This document shows, piece after piece, positions 6,101 to 6,215 of a stretch of DNA of 6,215 nt. The notes under the pieces were generated by a model. It saw only the letters and a list, made by a program, of their open reading frames with translations, did not search any database and was not told the origin of the DNA. A program made the position numbers and the translations under genes. Origin of the DNA: NZWG01 sp964478995 (GTDB lineage Bacteria > Fidelibacterota > Marinisomatia > Marinisomatales > UBA1611); NCBI GenBank assembly GCA_964478995.1, contig CAYZJY010000098.1, forward strand, positions 1 through 6,215. The letters run 5' to 3'. Numbering within the stretch: position 1 is the stretch's first letter; every line of letters starts with the position of its first letter.

Positions 6101-6215
6101 CATTTCGAGTTGTCTATTGGTACTAATAATGATACCGTGAACATCCAAGATTGGTATCAAACAGATAGCATTGATAATGTGATCATAAGTGGATTAGACC
6201 TTGAACGGGATACAT
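125..6215 (+). CDS. Giant secreted multidomain adhesin-like protein: anchor-J, LamG, Ig-like repeats, FnIII-like repeats (3' partial)
   Basis: This single open frame has 2030 complete codons, no stop, and continues past the right edge. Domain order by residue: signal peptide 1-16; choice-of-anchor J / cleaved-adhesin-like domain about 18-187; Ig-like repeat 192-295; a split 125-residue-class module 296-664 holding a LamG domain at about 343-564; Ig-like repeats 665-871; 125-residue module 872-996; Ig-like repeats 997-1619; 125-residue module 1620-1744; Ig-like repeat 1745-1849; FnIII-like units 1850-1955 and 1956-2030 (cut). The composition is rich in Asp, Asn, Ser, Thr and Gly, poor in Lys and Arg, and I find only five Cys after the signal peptide, all typical of extracellular bacterial stalk proteins. 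Known LamG and anchor-J domains occur in adhesins and glycan-binding or hydrolytic exoproteins. No catalytic domain is visible, so an adhesion or glycan-binding role is inference. The gene is probably transcribed alone, since a terminator lies just upstream. A C-terminal type IX secretion sorting domain is likely but out of view. Confidence 0.93.
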   Translation, partial: MKKYILQFLFLSFCFGQNLLNESFDDSNNLPAGWAFIPDSYPNNTGQWDISSSPSEFNNHPPSPTYKWNPSQPNTFNNPYEGHYLYSPQINVETETNVMVRFQIALDGYPSPSGHYNGMNIEYSSDGEAWVTALNYEISAGGGTVDINPRTETFYVSMEQTLQLRWETYGTNSYYIDNWHVDDVQIDVIPSITNATIASNNADDNQKAIPGDIVSLSFTLPNGPDAGSPFVLINSTEVPISNPSGLDYVAEYTVPEDATDGPISFLIDFSSGGIAGPTCRNTTDDTNVLVDVTGPVSPTITDNVISIGDDSHPAIWSSTDTQVQVDALVPNDTTVIAFDYNVGNSISFMGNNGQVIIPSNNDYLVSNEFTVETYINVNSAQNHQGFLDFGDYGNSHQRGFGFFLYSGGWRFYLKTTGTDESENEDIDHVVASAPVNTWVHFAVRFQNGNLTLYRDGIPVDSKNDYEGPVDWGGFTGDFVLGSFDKTQTKFFDGKIDEVRLWNVARDENQIKSYKGVALNGDENGLIGYWRFDEGAPATSSIDLSTLNNSASLQNGAEWVQDSPFLFQENVLDPNSIVGSQFQLRSKVLDNTMELIGDQIVITQDHADAGTISLTASSDQFEGIQDFAHELQASFSARLFDQAGNFADGNTSNTTLEIDIEANDPILVSMVSNNTFTHLAKTGDELTISMTYDEDVNIPQVTIDGNDGDETDAGSEQFQISYTMLGTEPEGEVNTLQSIVTDYLGNSGTYAGGAIGAGAMVVNYDRTLPILDQVTIISNNENTQWAKVGDQVTLNAIASEVILSRATTIQDQSATISDISNVEFNSVYSFLDTDTEGPVVFNMSFSDSAGNSGLEVTNTTNASWVVFDKTPPEDFNTGTVSSTGGNELENIWNSTNTGINIIVAIVDNDTTLINGEIKVLGKIGPNAWEQVGGLFAINNSDVGTDKSLSLADTQVESITGFSEGDTIRFKTIIMDRPGNEKEGTESTNRLVIDQTLPSINYVSYRSNFSDTTLATVGHEITLTLISDESIQTPTITISDENADVSDMGNDKWTGNYVMQDGDSDGIIPFEIEGILDVSGNPNDGTTVTTDGSTVTFDNTKPTLNLVRISSNNPDSTWAKIGDLISLVFIADELLIAQAASIVEQEMTISDLGSEKYLAQYQMIETDIEGQLFFEVLVTDSVGIESDPIIETTNSSSVIFDRTPPTLSQVNIRSNNENNTSIAIAGDDVILTFVPEEPLLMDSIIVTIANENVTLTEDGDNYVATLNLSGDEPGGILPFTIDFQDRASNQGLQVTNTLDDSYVNHDIVPPEILMASMYSNNCDTTWSKIGDTVYVKFSANEALDNLDILIAGNVSDYIDDGAANYRGFHVMDGDDEEGSISFSIEYTDLGGAIGPSASSTTDGTIVRFDKTAPTLTDIRVSSNNSRIDSAAIGDIDSLFFTASEAQGSLQVLIAGSNVVPNQNGLEFIAVRELIEEGEDGFINFSITMEDSACNSTGEVTETSDGSFVWFDGTRPTLNTVSFISTNSNDSSLAIIGDTLILDFEPSETLGSITITIAGTDVDTIFISELPSTYRSWYILQGSEAEGYVPFQICFADLVGNAGDCVSSTTDETDVLYDITPPMAFDIDSVYVLGGNVVLGYWNSSNDSIVLKTPISLDDESLVGGSFQPMVKFEDNEFIDAGGEIEILDLPGTGYEILKISRDDFGSVNGYAENSNSQFTTKIIDKAGNETLGSSDGTIIHIDEVLPILDSVNMVTNNVLSDNWATISDTITLTAISSEGLDIVTSIISNDTVIVNGSENGTMHISKHVVDSTDSIGLISFDIAYTDTAGNQGVIITETTDGTTVGIDNTRPSINSLLEGANNLDLTYYNNSDTITLYWDHIDTISGIRETYYALGSESNATDIMDWTIGGTNNYGGWNGLGLENNNIYYGAAFARDSTGNYSDTIWGNGVYVDTELPISGSIDDGQWILEMDYTPDSTSLEYSWEGFSDNVGIDHFELSIGTNNDTVNIQDWYQTDSIDNVIISGLDLERDT
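176..685 (+). other. Choice-of-anchor J / cleaved-adhesin-like jellyroll domain
   Basis: Residues about 18-187 carry the family's recurring landmarks. The opening is N-E-S-F-D-D followed by L-P-A-G-W (30-34). A segment Y-L-Y-S-P-Q-I (84-90) corresponds to the usual L-x-S-P-x-I strand. The closing strand is Y-Y-I-D-N-W-H-V-D-D-V-Q-I (174-186), matching the typical ending in which an I-D-(N/D) element is followed by V-x-I. These beta-sandwich domains sit at the N-terminus of many secreted Bacteroidota-type adhesins and peptidases. In gingipains the related cleaved-adhesin domains bind host proteins. A ligand cannot be predicted here. Confidence 0.75.
698..1009 (+). repeat. Ig-like repeat 1 (about 104 aa)
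   Basis: Residues 192-295. It carries the array's hallmarks in order: the S-N-N motif (199-201), A-I-P-G-D followed by alternating hydrophobics, a mid strand with P-I-S-F-L-I, then T-T-D-D-T-N-V and a closing D-V-T-G-P (291-295). It is the most diverged copy and is separated from the others by the LamG region. Cys279 is unpaired within the repeat. Confidence 0.65.
1010..1150 (+). repeat. First part of a 125-residue-class module, upstream of LamG
   Basis: Residues 296-342. N-V-I-S-I-G-D-D is followed by I-W-S-S-T-D-T (Trp316) and then V-P-N-D-T-T-V. This aligns with the starts of the modules at 872 (I-W-N-S-T-N-T, then V-D-N-D-T-T-L) and 1620 (Y-W-N-S-S-N-D). The homology stops at about residue 335-340, where the LamG domain begins. 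Its continuation appears to lie after the LamG domain, at about residues 575-664. Confidence 0.6.
1151..1816 (+). other. LamG-like jellyroll (concanavalin A-like / Laminin_G_3 type) domain
   Basis: Residues about 343-564 show the full set of LamG landmarks. The first strand is S-I-S-F-M-G then V-I-I-P. Next is F-T-V-E-T-Y-I (369-375), the usual F-T-x-E-x-W/Y-x element. W-V-H-F-A-V (438-443) is followed by L-Y-R-D-G (452-456), then G-K-I-D-E-V-R-L-W-N (493-502), the most diagnostic motif. The closing strand is G-Y-W-R-F-D-E-G (527-534). Such domains commonly bind carbohydrate or protein ligands, often with calcium, in secreted bacterial proteins. It is complete and of normal length. Ligand and metal dependence cannot be read from the sequence. 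Confidence 0.9.
1817..2116 (+). repeat. Second part of the 125-residue-class module, downstream of LamG
   Basis: Residues 565-664. L-D-P-N-S-I-V-G-S-Q-F-Q (571-582) matches L-D-D-E-S-L-V-G-G-S-F-Q (1654-1665) of the intact module at 1620. The end, F-D-Q-A-G-N (639-644) then a D-P boundary (663-664), matches the I-D-K-A-G-N ending there. The segment lacks the S-N-N start of the 104-residue class. I infer it is the resumed half of the module that began at residue 296. Confidence 0.6.
2117..2428 (+). repeat. Ig-like repeat 2 (104 aa)
   Basis: Residues 665-768. S-N-N at 671-673, L-A-K-T-G-D-E-L, then a beta-rich middle and a closing Y-D-R-T-L-P at 763-768. The segment before the boundary contains an unusual G-A-I-G-A-G-A-M run where other copies have T-T-D-G-T. 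Confidence 0.75.
2429..2737 (+). repeat. Ig-like repeat 3 (103 aa)
   Basis: Residues 769-871. A canonical copy: I-S-N-N-E-N-T-Q-W-A-K-V-G-D (S-N-N at 777-779), then T-D-T-E-G-P-V-V-F, S-D-S-A-G-N and the closing F-D-K-T-P-P (866-871). Confidence 0.8.
2738..3112 (+). repeat. 125-residue-class module, intact copy 1
   Basis: Residues 872-996. It differs from the 104-residue repeats: it lacks S-N-N and W-A-K-I-G-D and starts with G-T-V-S-S-T-G-G-N, then I-W-N-S-T-N-T (Trp891). It ends with M-D-R-P-G-N (D974) and the closing D-Q-T-L-P (992-996). It is exactly the same length as the module at 1620-1744, and both have 83 residues from the Trp to the Asp of the D-x-x-G-N motif. Confidence 0.7.
3113..3424 (+). 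repeat. Ig-like repeat 4 (104 aa)
   Basis: Residues 997-1100. S-N-F replaces S-N-N at 1005-1007 and A-T-V-G-H replaces the usual A-K-I-G-D, so both signature motifs are altered. The later part is canonical: D-G-I-I-P-F-E-I, D-V-S-G-N, T-T-D-G-S-T-V and a closing F-D-N-T-K-P. Confidence 0.75.
3425..3733 (+). repeat. Ig-like repeat 5 (103 aa)
   Basis: Residues 1101-1203. I-S-S-N-N-P-D-S-T-W-A-K-I-G-D (S-N-N at 1109-1111), then E-G-Q-L-F-F-E-V and a closing F-D-R-T-P-P. It is closest in layout to repeat 3 because both have an extra T-I/S-I-x-x-Q segment before the central strand. Confidence 0.8.
3734..4048 (+). repeat. Ig-like repeat 6 (105 aa)
   Basis: Residues 1204-1308. I-R-S-N-N-E-N-N-T (S-N-N at 1212-1214), A-I-A-G-D-D-V, G-G-I-L-P-F-T-I-D-F, and the closing H-D-I-V-P-P (1303-1308). 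The D-x-A-G-N motif is D-R-A-S-N here. Confidence 0.8.
4049..4357 (+). repeat. Ig-like repeat 7 (103 aa)
   Basis: Residues 1309-1411. Y-S-N-N-C-D-T-T-W-S-K-I-G-D (S-N-N at 1317-1319, lone Cys1320), an acidic M-D-G-D-D-E-E-G turn, then S-T-T-D-G-T-I-V and the closing F-D-K-T-A-P. Confidence 0.8.
4358..4663 (+). repeat. Ig-like repeat 8 (102 aa)
   Basis: Residues 1412-1513. S-S-N-N (S-N-N at 1420-1422), A-A-I-G-D, L-Q-V-L-I-A-G, then E-D-G-F-I-N-F-S-I, D-S-A-C-N (Cys1491 where others have Gly) and the closing F-D-G-T-R-P. It is the shortest copy of the class. Confidence 0.8.
4664..4981 (+). repeat. Ig-like repeat 9 (106 aa)
   Basis: Residues 1514-1619. I-S-T-N-S-N-D (S-T-N at 1522-1524), L-A-I-I-G-D, I-T-I-T-I-A-G, V-P-F-Q-I-C-F, D-L-V-G-N-A-G-D-C and the closing Y-D-I-T-P-P. 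It has the only two-cysteine arrangement in the array (Cys1591 and Cys1602), on what should be neighbouring strands. Confidence 0.8.
4982..5356 (+). repeat. 125-residue-class module, intact copy 2
   Basis: Residues 1620-1744. V-Y-V-L-G-G-N is followed by Y-W-N-S-S-N-D (Trp1639), L-D-D-E-S-L-V-G-G-S-F-Q (1654-1665), I-D-K-A-G-N (D1722) and the closing D-E-V-L-P (1740-1744). It matches the module at 872-996 in total length and in internal spacing. It also shares the L-D-x-x-S-(L/I)-V-G motif with the segment that follows the LamG domain. Confidence 0.7.
5357..5671 (+). repeat. Ig-like repeat 10 (105 aa)
   Basis: Residues 1745-1849. V-T-N-N (T-N-N at 1753-1755), N-W-A-T-I-S-D-T, then S-I-G-L-I-S-F-D-I, Y-T-D-T-A-G-N, T-T-D-G-T-T-V and the closing I-D-N-T-R-P. 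It is the last copy before the array switches to FnIII-like units. Confidence 0.8.
5672..5989 (+). repeat. Fibronectin type III-like unit 1 (106 aa)
   Basis: Residues 1850-1955. The central strand is I-T-L-Y-W (Trp1876), then S-G-I-R-E-T-Y-Y-A-L-G and D-I-M-D-W-T. N-N-I-Y-Y-G-A-A-F-A-R-D-S-T-G-N is the usual FnIII F-strand (x-x-Y-x-x-x-x-A-x-D-x-x-G-N). It ends in V-D-T-E-L-P (1950-1955). The S-N-N and A-K-I-G-D motifs are absent, so this is a different class from the preceding repeats. Confidence 0.7.
5990..6215 (+). repeat. Fibronectin type III-like unit 2 (cut by window edge)
   Basis: Residues 1956-2030. L-E-Y-S-W-E-G-F-S-D (Trp1982) is followed by V-G-I-D-H-F-E-L-S-I-G and N-I-Q-D-W-Y. 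It lines up with unit 1, with 106 residues between the two core Trp. The F and G strands are missing because the window ends after G-L-D-L-E-R-D-T. Confidence 0.7.

Overview
The window is almost entirely one very large, AT-rich protein-coding gene on the + strand. It starts at ATG 125 and is still open at the right edge (6215), giving 2030 complete codons with no in-frame stop. The product is a secreted or cell-surface mosaic protein. It has a signal peptide, a choice-of-anchor J / cleaved-adhesin-like domain, a LamG (concanavalin A-like jellyroll) domain, a long array of about 104-residue Ig-like repeats mixed with a second, 125-residue repeat class, and finally fibronectin type III-like repeats that run off the window. 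The last one is cut by the edge.

Layout: 1-62 is probably the tail of an upstream gene. 65-93 is a Rho-independent terminator. 94-124 is a very short leader with a weak Shine-Dalgarno-like tract. 125-6215 is the giant gene. Inside it are: signal peptide (125-172); anchor-J-like domain (176-685); Ig-like repeat 1 (698-1009); a 125-residue-class module that appears to be split by the LamG domain (1010-2116); Ig-like repeats 2 and 3 (2117-2737); a second 125-residue module (2738-3112); Ig-like repeats 4 to 9 (3113-4981); a third 125-residue module (4982-5356); Ig-like repeat 10 (5357-5671); and two FnIII-like units (5672-6215, the second partial).

Organism: low GC, a signal peptide ending F-G-Q, an anchor-J N-terminus and giant Asp/Asn/Ser/Thr-rich Ig/LamG/FnIII mosaics suggest the FCB superphylum. 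Marine Bacteroidota or Candidatus Marinimicrobia (SAR406) are the best guesses, the latter because the FnIII-like units resemble ones I associate with that group. This is inference from style; no phylogenetic marker is present.

Function: the architecture fits an adhesin or glycan-binding surface fibre. The N-terminal jellyroll domains would be the likely binding heads and the Ig/FnIII array the stalk. The C-terminus, where a type IX secretion sorting domain or other anchor would be expected, lies outside the window. The most interesting structural point is that the LamG domain seems to be an insertion of about 240 residues inside one copy of the 125-residue module. The two intact copies have identical internal spacing, and the split copy matches it once 240-241 residues are removed.
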